NCBI RefSeq assembly: GCF_019397265.1 | Contig: NZ_CP068985.1 | Location: 1,902,501 to 1,966,500 of the forward strand | Direction of reading: 5' to 3' | DNA length: 64,000 bases | Source: Nonomuraea coxensis DSM 45129 | Lineage (GTDB): Bacteria > Actinomycetota > Actinomycetes > Streptosporangiales > Streptosporangiaceae | Part shown: piece after piece, positions 22,390 through 31,180 of the stretch | Numbering within the stretch: the first letter of the stretch is position 1 | Layout: every line of letters starts with the position of its first letter | Translations under genes and position numbers: made by a program | The notes under the pieces: generated by a model | Told to the model about the DNA's origin: nothing | The model's input: the letters and a program-made list of their open reading frames with translations, nothing else | Database searches by the model: none

Positions 22390-22679
22390 GAGACCTCCCC
22401 GGTGGCCGAGGACTTCGTCGTCCTGGTGACCTCACGCTGTTCGGTCACGGGGCCCACGCCTTTCTGATCGGGGGCCCGCCGCGCTGGAGACCCGCACCCG
22501 ATGACTTAGCCAAGGCGGAGAGCCCTCAAACCCCTCCGCATGGTAAACATCCCGAATTAGGTCTACTTCTGTTACATCCTGGGTATACAGAGGAGCTTGT
22601 ACTTAACGGTGAGCGCTCGCGGGGCTCTTGTGCATCGTGGTGTAATTCCCCGGTCCCGCGGGTGACATAACGTTCTCGT
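22390..22679. other. Intergenic region between divergent tetR and aldehyde dehydrogenase genes
   Basis: No gene is supported here. The AT-richer part (about 22525-22605) probably holds promoters for both flanking genes. I could not assign a clear operator palindrome, and the aldehyde dehydrogenase start has no obvious ribosome site. Confidence 0.5.
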
Positions 22680-24107
<1,428 letters not shown>

Positions 24108-24115
24108 TCCCCGAA

Positions 24116-24143
24116 AGGGGCGGGCGCGGGTGCGCCCGCCCCT
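24116..24143. terminator. GC-rich stem-loop between convergent genes
   Basis: A perfect 12-bp stem (24116-24127 with 24132-24143) has a 4-nt loop but no U-tract. It serves as a bidirectional terminator between the aldehyde dehydrogenase gene and the minus-strand RiPP-like operon. Confidence 0.8.
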
Positions 24144-24158
24144 CGGCAGAGCCGTTGA

Positions 24159-25421
24159 TCAGCTCTCCACGGGGGTCGTACGGCGCCGGCGGAACCAATG
24201 CGGGTGGGTCCGGACGAAGGTCACCAGGAAGAGCACCTGGATGCCGCCCTCGATGAGCACCAGGAGCCCGGAGTCCAGCGCCAGGAGCACCGGCCCGCCG
24301 CTGAATCCATCGGCGATGGCCACGAGGGCGCGCACCAGCGCCGCGATCGTGATCGGAAGGCCGAACAACACGAAGGCGCTGAGGGTGATGGAGGCCCCGA
24401 CGACGAGGACGACCGAGTAGATGCGGGTCGCCCGGCGCTCGTGGGGGGCCAGCGAGGTGGTCGGGTCCACGGCGGGAGCGGGGCGACGCCGCACACCTGC
24501 CATGACCTTGGCGAGAAGGTACTTGGCGTAGGCGAGCCCGTCGTCGAAGAGGTTGCGGGTCCGTAGCAGGTCGCGAAGGACGTAATACAGGTCGGTGCGC
24601 ATGTAGACCTGGAGCTGGAACGGGATCGTCATGAGGACACAGACGACGAGCGCCTGCATCACCGCCTTCACCGGCTCAGGCATGCCCGTGTGGGCGACCA
24701 GCAGGATCAGGGACGCCATGAGGAACGCGTCCCAGGTCATCCCGGCCAGATAGACCCGGTAGCGGGATCGTCTCGGCACGCCCCACACCGCCGTGACGTC
24801 GGTCTGCACCACCAGGTTGTGCAGACGGGTGCCGAAGCCGATCCGCCCGGGAACACCGAGCGACCGGGCCGCCGTCAGGTGCATCAGCTCGTGCATGCTG
24901 ATGGTGAGCGACATCATCACCGTATTGACCAGTACGGTCAGGCCGACGTACTCGCCCCAGAAGAAGTCCTCGTAGGTCGGCAGCATGTCGGGTTGCACGG
25001 CGAGGGTGACCAGTGCCGCGCCTACGACCAGCAGCCAGAGGAGTTTCATCGGCCGGCTGAAGAGCCACGCCACATGCCGCGCGGTGAGCCGGCTGAAATG
25101 GTTGCGCGCAGCCTGCGCCTTGGGGTCCGGCAGCGGCTCTCCGTTGACGGAGTGGACGAACCCCAGGTCCGCCAGAGCTTCGACGAGCTCGGACACGTCG
25201 AGCTCCACCTCATGCTCGGCGGCTATCCGCTCCTCCGCGGCGGTGACGGAGAACCCCGCTTCCAGCAGGCGGATCGCCTCGCCGTAGAGCGCGGGAAGCT
25301 CCACGAACTCCCCGATCGCCGACCGGCCGACGACCACGGTCTCCGGGTCGTCGTCATCGGGACGGATGCTGAGCGGATGGAAGTCGACGCGGCTGTCGGC
25401 GGTGAGCAGCACGGCACTCAC
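24159..25421 (-). CDS. Membrane M50-type metalloprotease with N-terminal PqqD-like domain
   Basis: A 420-residue protein starting at GTG 25421, which overlaps the stop of the E1-like gene (GTGA). Residues 27-92 look like a PqqD/RRE winged helix (YGEAIRLLEAGFSV, ELDVSELVEALADLGFVHSV). About six membrane segments follow. The second contains the zinc motif HELMH at 177-181 (TISMHELMHLTAARSLGVPG); an aspartate in AGMTWDAFLMA may be the third ligand. The layout is that of site-2-protease-like membrane proteases, some of which mature or export RiPP peptides. Cleavage of the peptide encoded at 26588 is the inferred job. Confidence 0.75.
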   Translation of the reverse strand: MSAVLLTADSRVDFHPLSIRPDDDDPETVVVGRSAIGEFVELPALYGEAIRLLEAGFSVTAAEERIAAEHEVELDVSELVEALADLGFVHSVNGEPLPDPKAQAARNHFSRLTARHVAWLFSRPMKLLWLLVVGAALVTLAVQPDMLPTYEDFFWGEYVGLTVLVNTVMMSLTISMHELMHLTAARSLGVPGRIGFGTRLHNLVVQTDVTAVWGVPRRSRYRVYLAGMTWDAFLMASLILLVAHTGMPEPVKAVMQALVVCVLMTIPFQLQVYMRTDLYYVLRDLLRTRNLFDDGLAYAKYLLAKVMAGVRRRPAPAVDPTTSLAPHERRATRIYSVVLVVGASITLSAFVLFGLPITIAALVRALVAIADGFSGGPVLLALDSGLLVLIEGGIQVLFLVTFVRTHPHWFRRRRTTPVES

Positions 25422-26512
25422 GCCGTGGCGGGCCCGCAGGCGGGGCAGTCGTCGTCGTGCGGAATGTCGATGTAATAGGAGTGATCCCACATGGCGTAGT
25501 TCCAGTGGAAGACCCTGCCTCGCGCCTGGGTGGGCAGGCCGCTGAGGTGATAGAGGACTTCCAGCGCGCAGAGCTGCCCGCTGATGTTGGCGCTGGCCGC
25601 GACCACGGCGTTCGGGCGCTCCTCGGTCAGCGAGCGGCCGTGGGCGTTGAGCTCGCGCTGGTTCTCCTGACGCTGCAGGCACGCCCAGCATCCGGTCTCT
25701 CGCGGTATCAGGGATCCCACGACCGCCATCGGCCCCGTGTAGAAGCTGACGAACCATGGCGTGCCGGTGCGCAGCGCCGCCTCGTTGGTCCAGTACATGA
25801 TGTCCGGGTGCGGCTTGTCCGCGCAGAGGACGAACGCGTCGCAGTCTTCCATCAGGGCGGCGATGTCATTCGCGGCGCCCGCCTTGAGCGTGCTGCCCGT
25901 GACGGTGACCAGACTGTTCATGGCGCGCAGCCGCTCGACGGCGCTGTCGACCTTGGGGCGGTCGATGTCCTGCTCGGTGTAAAGGAGCTGACGGGTGAGG
26001 TTCGACTCCTCGACGGTGTCGAAGTCGGCGATGTGCAGAGCCCCGACGCCGCTGGAGACCAGGCCGGCCGCCACGGCGGAACCCGTGCCGCCGATGCCGA
26101 GCAGGCACACCTTGGCGTCTTTGATCTTGGACTGCACCTCGTACGGCGAGCTCCGCGGAGTGGCGTCGATCCACGCGAAGAAGTTCCTGGCGGGCTCGTA
26201 GCGTGCCGCCTCGCGCGGAGTGAGGTTGGCGGGAAGCGGCGCACCGGCGTCTTCGACGAATCCGTTGTCGATCAGCCCTTCGATGACCTCGCGGACACTC
26301 TGGTCATCGAAGTCCGGGTGTGTCTCGGCGAAGATGGCACAGATCTCATCGACCGTCCTGGTGCCGTCCATGAGGACGATCAGCTGAGCGATCGCGCCGT
26401 CCTCGTCGTCCTGGATCTCCGCGGAGATGCCCTGTTGCATGAGGCCGATGACGATGCGGCCATCCGGCAGGGCCACCGGCTGATGAACACGCTTGATACG
26501 GGGGAAGCGCAC
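25418..26512 (-). CDS. E1/ThiF-like adenylating enzyme with N-terminal PqqD-like leader-binding domain
   Basis: A 364-residue protein. Residues 15-90 fit a PqqD-like RiPP recognition element (DGAIAQLIVLMDGTRTVDEI, then IEGLIDNGFVEDAG). The rest is a ThiF/E1-type Rossmann domain with GIGGTGSAVA at 139-148, acidic DFD at 163-165, and the ATP-contact set N171, R174, Q175 and K187. It has two CxxC zinc pairs (C275/C278, C356/C359). All catalytic features look intact, unlike the inactive ocin-ThiF partners of azole cyclodehydratases. Expected action: ATP-dependent adenylation of a peptide C-terminus, as in MccB. It lies 75 bp after the small peptide gene and overlaps the protease gene. Confidence 0.78.
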   Translation of the reverse strand: MRFPRIKRVHQPVALPDGRIVIGLMQQGISAEIQDDEDGAIAQLIVLMDGTRTVDEICAIFAETHPDFDDQSVREVIEGLIDNGFVEDAGAPLPANLTPREAARYEPARNFFAWIDATPRSSPYEVQSKIKDAKVCLLGIGGTGSAVAAGLVSSGVGALHIADFDTVEESNLTRQLLYTEQDIDRPKVDSAVERLRAMNSLVTVTGSTLKAGAANDIAALMEDCDAFVLCADKPHPDIMYWTNEAALRTGTPWFVSFYTGPMAVVGSLIPRETGCWACLQRQENQRELNAHGRSLTEERPNAVVAASANISGQLCALEVLYHLSGLPTQARGRVFHWNYAMWDHSYYIDIPHDDDCPACGPATA

Positions 26513-26545
26513 GAAAACCTTCCAGATGACACCAAGAAAGGGGGA

Positions 26546-26572
26546 GGCCGGTCAGGCCGTGCCTGACCGGCC
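26546..26572 (-). terminator. Stem-loop between precursor gene and E1-like gene
   Basis: A perfect 12-bp stem (26546-26557 with 26561-26572) has a 3-nt loop and is followed on the minus strand by TCCCCCTTTC. It lies 15 bases after the peptide gene stop and 33 bases before the E1-like start. A leaky terminator or transcript-stabilising hairpin here would give more precursor than enzyme, as is common in RiPP operons. Confidence 0.75.
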
Positions 26573-26587
26573 GGATATCTAGAGAGA

Positions 26588-26698
26588 TCAGCCGAACTGG
26601 CGGAGCATGGTGGTCTCCACCTTCTCCAGCCGCTTGATCTCGAGGCTCATCTTCTTGACGGGCTTGGTGGCCTCGACGGCCTGGCTTGCCTTCTCCAT
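26588..26698 (-). CDS. Candidate 36-residue RiPP precursor peptide
   Basis: The ATG at 26698 has a GGGAG ribosome site 5 nt upstream. The 36-residue product has 8 basic and 5 acidic residues and no Cys. Residues 17-35 would form an amphipathic helix (L19, I21, L24, V27, M31, L32), and it ends TTMLRQFG. A C-terminal Gly is what E1-like enzymes activate in ubiquitin-like and ThiS/MoaD proteins, although those end in GG. The position at the head of an operon with two PqqD-like domain proteins, plus the stem-loop after it, supports a precursor role. I do not recognise a named family. Confidence 0.65.
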   Translation of the reverse strand: MEKASQAVEATKPVKKMSLEIKRLEKVETTMLRQFG

Positions 26699-26722
26699 GT
26701 GGTCTCCCGAGAGAACGAAGTT

Positions 26723-26783
26723 CGGTGCACGATGATCCGTGCACCGATTGGTGATCATAGTCAGAAGAGTCAGTTAGATGTAA
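26723..26783 (-). promoter_or_regulatory. Promoter and dyad upstream of the RiPP-like operon
   Basis: On the minus strand, TTACAT (26783-26778) and TATGAT (26759-26754) are spaced 18 bp apart as -35 and -10. A perfect 9-bp dyad, CGGTGCACG with CGTGCACCG (26723-26731 and 26738-26746), falls at the predicted transcript start. It could be an operator or a 5' stem-loop. Confidence 0.55.
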
Positions 26784-26841
26784 GACGTCTCGAAAACTGA
26801 TCGAAAGTTACGATCTGGGGTGATTTGTTCGCTGATAGCTA

Positions 26842-27279
26842 CTAGTCGGTAGAGAGCGGCTGGCCGAGGGCACGGGCCACCGTCAGGCTGTCCTCATAGA
26901 TGTGGTAGCGGGTGATGAGCCCGTCCTCGACCGTCAGGCGCAACGCGAACGGTGAGGTGTACGAGACCCCGCCCGCCCCCTTCACCGTCTGCACGATGTC
27001 GCCGAACACCACGGCGTCCGCCCCGTCCACCAGGATCGTCGACACGGTCGTGCCGTTCAGCTCGGGCGCGTGGTACGCCTCCAGGGTCCTGAAGTGGTCG
27101 GCCACGTCCGCCCGGGTGCTGCGGGGCCGGATCCACGGCACCGCGGGGTGCCCCTCGTCCGGCCAGTCGAGCCGCCAATCGACCGGCTCGGCGAACAACG
27201 CGGCGACGCGCTCGTGATCGCCCTCGCCCATCCTGGTCAGCAGCTCCTGCACGACTTCACGGGTGTTCTTCTCGCTCAT
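26842..27279 (-). CDS. SnoaL-like (NTF2-fold) protein
   Basis: A 145-residue protein with the cone-shaped SnoaL/NTF2 pattern: EVVQELLTRMGEGDHERVAALF, then VDWRLDWP, VADHFRTLEAYHAPELNG, and the closing DGLITRYHIYEDSLTVARAL. The family includes ketosteroid-isomerase-like enzymes and non-catalytic proteins, so no reaction is assigned. Its start codon lies within the 3' end of a decayed regulator gene on the same strand, suggesting they once formed a two-gene unit. Confidence 0.8.
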   Translation of the reverse strand: MSEKNTREVVQELLTRMGEGDHERVAALFAEPVDWRLDWPDEGHPAVPWIRPRSTRADVADHFRTLEAYHAPELNGTTVSTILVDGADAVVFGDIVQTVKGAGGVSYTSPFALRLTVEDGLITRYHIYEDSLTVARALGQPLSTD

Positions 27280-28013
27280 GGCGCAAACCTCCCACCTGAG
27301 AGGTCAAGCCGTCGATTACCTCCCAGGTAGTCCCGGCTCGCCGTTCAGGCCAGGATCGAGCCGGGCGGAATCGATCCGGGACGGCGGCCATGGTCGTGAC
27401 GGCCTGGCTCGCCCCTCGCTCCACGCCGCCTCTGTCGATGGCGGCCCAAGCCTCGTGCAGCCGGATGTTCGTCGCGTATACGTAGGCGGGCGTCCGGCGG
27501 AGCAGTTCCTCGCGGGCTCGGGCCGTCGCGTCCCCCCTGCCCATGGCGGCGTACACCCAGCTCGGGGAGAAGTAGGCTCGCTCGGGGTCCAGAAGCCCTG
27601 GGCGTCACCGCGCACGCCCCGATCGGCCAGGTCGGTCATCCTGTTCAGCGCTTCCTCGGCCTCCGTGTGGCGGCCCTTCTTGGACAGCGCTTTGACCTTG
27701 ACCCCCCGACGGTGCCGGAGGGCGTGCAGGTGGTCCTCATCCGTGACCAGCGTAGGCACGGAACCGCTCCGCTGGATTGGCGCATCAGAGGGGACATTAC
27801 GGCTTGCTATCGCGTCCGCCGCAAATGCCGCCAGCAATCCGCCATTTGCGGCCAAGTCCCTGTCCAAAGATATGGCGATCTTCAAGGATGGGTTGATATC
27901 GCCTTTTCCAGCATTGACACGTAGCTGGGGCTGATGCTCGCGTGCCGTGCGAACGCGCGTACCGTCGCCTCGCCACGAAGGCATCGCATGACCTGGCCGA
28001 ACCTGCTCCCCAT
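27257..28013 (-). pseudogene. Frameshifted XRE-family regulator
   Basis: The frame starting at 28013 reads MGSRFGQVMRCLRGEATVRA and then HASISPSYVSMLEKA, a Cro/C1-type helix-turn-helix. It then continues in another frame as GKGDINPSLKIAISLDRDL, which is the normal downstream part of this family. The switch falls in an A-run near 27896; one extra A would restore LEKGDINPSL. A second frame change near 27560 joins the C-terminal TPR-like part (GDATARAREELLRRTPAYVY). With at least two frameshifts it is probably inactive, unless these are sequencing errors. Confidence 0.7.
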
Positions 28014-28149
28014 CGGTTGCTGCCCTCCGCTGATGCGCGACGACTGAACAGCCCTGAACAACCTGAACGCGGAATGCGTGCGAACCCCGCACAACGAAAT
28101 GCGCATGCCGTCAGGGCCCAACTCATCGAGGCGATGATCGACCCCGGTC

Positions 28150-28320
28150 CGTCGCTTTGGCCGGGTGCTGGACGGTGGAGTGCCTGCCTCGTGGGTGAGC
28201 GCGGACGAGGCGTACGGCCAGGACCACAAGTTCCGGCTGTTCCTGGAGAAACGCGAGGCCGGGTACGTGGTCGCCGTGCCCAGGAACCAGTCGCTGGGCA
28301 CCGGTATCGGCTACGGCAAC
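28150..28320 (+). pseudogene. Transposase fragment (IS701-like DDE)
   Basis: The frame reads VPASWVSADEAYGQDHKFRL and then EKREAGYVVAVPRNQ, matching the region around the second catalytic aspartate (DEAYG) in IS701-type transposases. Nothing recognisable of the rest of the transposase is found on either side, so this is a short remnant. The stretch between it and the kinase gene at 28470 holds no other gene. Confidence 0.6.
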
Positions 28321-28469
28321 ACCAAGTCGCTCGGGTACGGCTTGCGCTCGGTCACGCGGCTATTCCGGCACATCCGAACCCACCAACCGGCGGTAAGGCC
28401 ACAAATCCATACGATCACACTGCGACATCGCGGGCATATACTCGCGAACCGCACTCTAAGATCCCCTTC

Positions 28470-30371
28470 ATGCAGCCACTGCGCCCCGGGGATCCGACAG
28501 CACTGGGTCCCTACGTGCTTCTCGGTTTCCTCGGTGAGGGCGGCCAGGGCGCCGTCTTCGCCGGGAGGGCGCCCGACGGCACCGCCATCGCGGCCAAGGT
28601 CCTGCACGCCCGCTTCGCCGGTGACACCGCCGCCGTACGGCGCTTCCAGCGTGAGGTCGAGCTGGCCCGCCGGGTGGCCCAGTTCTGTACGGCACGTGTG
28701 CTCGACGTCGGATTCGCGGGCGCCGTACCGTACGTCGTCTCCGAACTGGTCGAGGGCGTCTCCCTCCAGCAGGCCGTACGCACACGTGGCCCCTTGACCG
28801 GCGACGATCTGGTACGGCTCGCGGTGGGGACCATGACCGCTCTGATCTCCATCCACCGGGCGGGCATCATACACCGCGATTTCAAGCCTTCCAACGTGTT
28901 ACTGGCCGCTGACGGGCCCAGGGTGATCGACTTCGGCATCGCCAGGTCGCTGGACGCCTCCTCCGTCACCGCCAGCAGTGTGGTGGGCTCGCCCGGCTAC
29001 ATGTCGCCCGAGCAGATTCGGGCCGAGCAGATCGGGCCCGCCTCGGATCTGTTCTCGTGGGCCGGGACGATGGTCTATGCCGCCACCGGTTCGCCCGCGT
29101 TCGGCCTCGACTCCATCCCCGCGGTCATGCATAGGGTACTCAACATCGAGCCCGACCTCCGGGCCATCGGTGAGCCGCTGCATGACGTGCTGGCGGCGTG
29201 CTTTCAGAAGGATCCCGCGCTGCGCCCTGACGCCGAGACGGCCTGGAACGCGCTGATGGATGGCTCCCCAGCCGCCGCACCCGTGACGCCTCCCCGGGAC
29301 AGCGTGCCCGGCAACGACTCTCACAGGGACAGCGGACCTGCTGAGGCTCGCCGGGACAGCGTGCCCAGTGAACCTCACAAGGACAGCGGTCCCGGCGAGC
29401 CTCGGGGCGAACTCGGGGTTTCTCGCCGTGGCACCGCACCGGCGGCGCCTGGACGAGACCATGCTGCCCGCCGTACCTCCAAGTGGGGACGGCCTGTGGC
29501 GGTGGCGGCGGGGGTGGCGGTGACGGTGAGTGCGGCCTACATCCTGTGGCCCGCGCTCTCAACCAGCCCGCCCGCAGTTGTGGACCCAGCGGCCACTACC
29601 ACGCTCGGCCTGCCAGCCTCAGCCATGGCAGCTCCTGCCACGCCAACGCGCACCACGCCAACGCGCACCACGCCAACGCGCACCACGCCAACGCGCACCA
29701 CGCCAACGCGTGCCACGCCAACCGGCACGACCCCGCCGGCCTCCGTCCGGAAGGCCACTCCGAGCACAAGCTCGACCCCTTCGTCGGCCACCACTCCAGC
29801 CCCCACTCCGACGACAACCCTCACACGACGCCCTGCAGTGTCTGGACGCTGGGATACGAAGGGTGATGTGTCAGAGTGGGACATCACCGGCCCACGCAGC
29901 GCCAAGTTGACCCGATACCCCGAAGAACCCACAGGCCCTGGCTGGGGGTTCCTGATGTGGACGAAGCGGCCGATGAGCACCGGCTTCACGCTCTCGGTCC
30001 GCGCGCGCTTGCTCGAGTACGGCCGCCGGGACAAGACCCCGAAGTACGGCTTGCTGTTCTCCAACACGGAGCCGGGCAACGACATCGGCTACTACGTCGA
30101 ACCGCTCACCGAAGACGGCAAGCTCACCGTCCTGGTGATGGAGAAGGGTGTGTTCAGTTGGGAGCGCATCCCATGGCCGTTCGGCTTCGACCCCGATGAC
30201 TTCCACACGCTCAAGGTGACCAGGAAGGGCTCGACCTATACCTTCTACGTGGACGGCCGACAGGTGTCCCAGCGTGAGGTGCCCAGAGTCGATCCAAAAG
30301 GTCTGGGCCGGGTCGGTCTGGCCGGGTTCGATGTCCTCGCCGAATTCCGAGACTTCAGAGTACAGAAATGA
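28470..30371 (+). CDS. Membrane Ser/Thr protein kinase with extracellular sensor domain
   Basis: A 633-residue kinase. The kinase domain spans about residues 12-265: glycine loop LGEGGQGAVF, lysine in AAKVL, catalytic HRDFKPSNVLL, DFG in VIDFGIARS, and SPGYMSPEQI. A Ser/Pro/Arg-rich linker (DSVP and DSGP repeats) precedes one membrane helix (VAVAAGVAVTVSAAYILWPAL). Outside the membrane come a TPTRT repeat stalk and a C-terminal beta-sandwich of concanavalin/DUF1080-like pattern (FTLSVRARLLEYGR, FHTLKVTRKGSTYTFYVDGR). The last part may bind a sugar or wall ligand. No clear ribosome site precedes the ATG. Confidence 0.87.
   Translation: MQPLRPGDPTALGPYVLLGFLGEGGQGAVFAGRAPDGTAIAAKVLHARFAGDTAAVRRFQREVELARRVAQFCTARVLDVGFAGAVPYVVSELVEGVSLQQAVRTRGPLTGDDLVRLAVGTMTALISIHRAGIIHRDFKPSNVLLAADGPRVIDFGIARSLDASSVTASSVVGSPGYMSPEQIRAEQIGPASDLFSWAGTMVYAATGSPAFGLDSIPAVMHRVLNIEPDLRAIGEPLHDVLAACFQKDPALRPDAETAWNALMDGSPAAAPVTPPRDSVPGNDSHRDSGPAEARRDSVPSEPHKDSGPGEPRGELGVSRRGTAPAAPGRDHAARRTSKWGRPVAVAAGVAVTVSAAYILWPALSTSPPAVVDPAATTTLGLPASAMAAPATPTRTTPTRTTPTRTTPTRTTPTRATPTGTTPPASVRKATPSTSSTPSSATTPAPTPTTTLTRRPAVSGRWDTKGDVSEWDITGPRSAKLTRYPEEPTGPGWGFLMWTKRPMSTGFTLSVRARLLEYGRRDKTPKYGLLFSNTEPGNDIGYYVEPLTEDGKLTVLVMEKGVFSWERIPWPFGFDPDDFHTLKVTRKGSTYTFYVDGRQVSQREVPRVDPKGLGRVGLAGFDVLAEFRDFRVQK
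29640..29714 (+). repeat. Five 15-bp in-frame repeats in the kinase stalk
   Basis: The unit ACGCCAACGCGCACC is repeated five times (the last with changes), encoding a TPTRT stalk in the extracellular linker. Copy number could vary by slippage without a frameshift, changing stalk length. Confidence 0.9.
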
Positions 30372-31180
30372 CTTGGGTGTAGTTCTTCCTCGGTGATGCG
30401 ACACGAAGTCGCGCATCTCGCGCACGGTACTCACCCTCGGCCCCGAGACCGACCCCGCTGTCATCAGGCGGCGGAGCGGTGCCCGGTCACCAGGACGACG
30501 GACGATGGCCTCCCTTCCATGGCCCTGTTCTGGGCCCGATCATCAGGGCTCTGATCGAGGCGCCGGGTCCCGCCTGCCACGTCTGCCGAAGCGCGAGCGG
30601 CGTGTTCGTCGACCACAACCCCGACAACCTCCAAGCCCGCGGGCTGGTGCCGGCACTGCAACACCTGGCTGGAGACCTGCCCCCCCCTCCTCAGGCTGCG
30701 GCTGGGGCGGTGTCCCCCGCTTCGGGCTGCGCTGCCGGACCCACGCTGAGCGGGGCAGAGGGCTGGCCATCGTCGCGGCGGTCGCCGACGAGGTCGGTCA
30801 TGAGGGGGACGACCAGGTGGGTCACCGGGTATGGGCGACGCTGATCGGCTAGTGCCTCGACTTGAGTCGCCCCCAAGTCAAGTCAGTGCTACAGCCGGAG
30901 TCTTCTGGAATGAGAAAGCCAAAAGCCGATCTACATGTGACGCAGATCACACTTTGGCAGTCGTGTCAGATTGCGTTCCCTTGACTCCTTGTCTGACCAG
31001 CGATCATGAGCGAGTTCACAACAAGATCCTGGCTCATCGTGTCGGGTAAGCGACACTCCCGCTGTTGACCGATCTTCGTCCATAGATCACATTCCCAGTG
31101 ATCCTCCTTATGTCCGCTTTAGGTGCCCTGAAGGCCCCTTCACTCGGGGCCTGCGTCAGCGTGCCACGAAGGAGCTCGGG
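30372..31180. other. Largely non-coding 0.8-kb gap before the Rhs gene
   Basis: Apart from a short decayed ATPase fragment at 30720-30852, no gene is supported. The stretch 30870-31130 is AT-richer than its surroundings and probably contains the Rhs promoter. A 7-bp hairpin, AGGCCCC (31132-31138) with GGGGCCT (31146-31152), lies 29 bases before the Rhs start, and GAAGGAGC precedes the ATG as ribosome site. Confidence 0.55.
30720..30852 (+). pseudogene. Remnant of an anti-sigma-type ATP-binding protein
   Basis: The frame ending at the TAG at 30850 reads HAERGRGLAIVAAVADEVG and then VGHRVWATLIG. That matches the last helix and strand of HATPase_c_2 proteins (GRGL..V..LAD.W....GK.VWA.L). The upstream part of such a protein is not recognisable, so this is a 3' fragment. 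Confidence 0.5.

Noticed and set aside
25418..26512. Azole-forming (TOMM) cyclodehydratase pair
   Set aside because: No YcaO gene is nearby, the E1 domain keeps ATP-site residues that ocin-ThiF proteins lack, and the peptide has no Cys core.
28470..30371. PASTA kinase
   Set aside because: The outer part has no PASTA units; the pattern is a beta-sandwich of DUF1080/concanavalin type.
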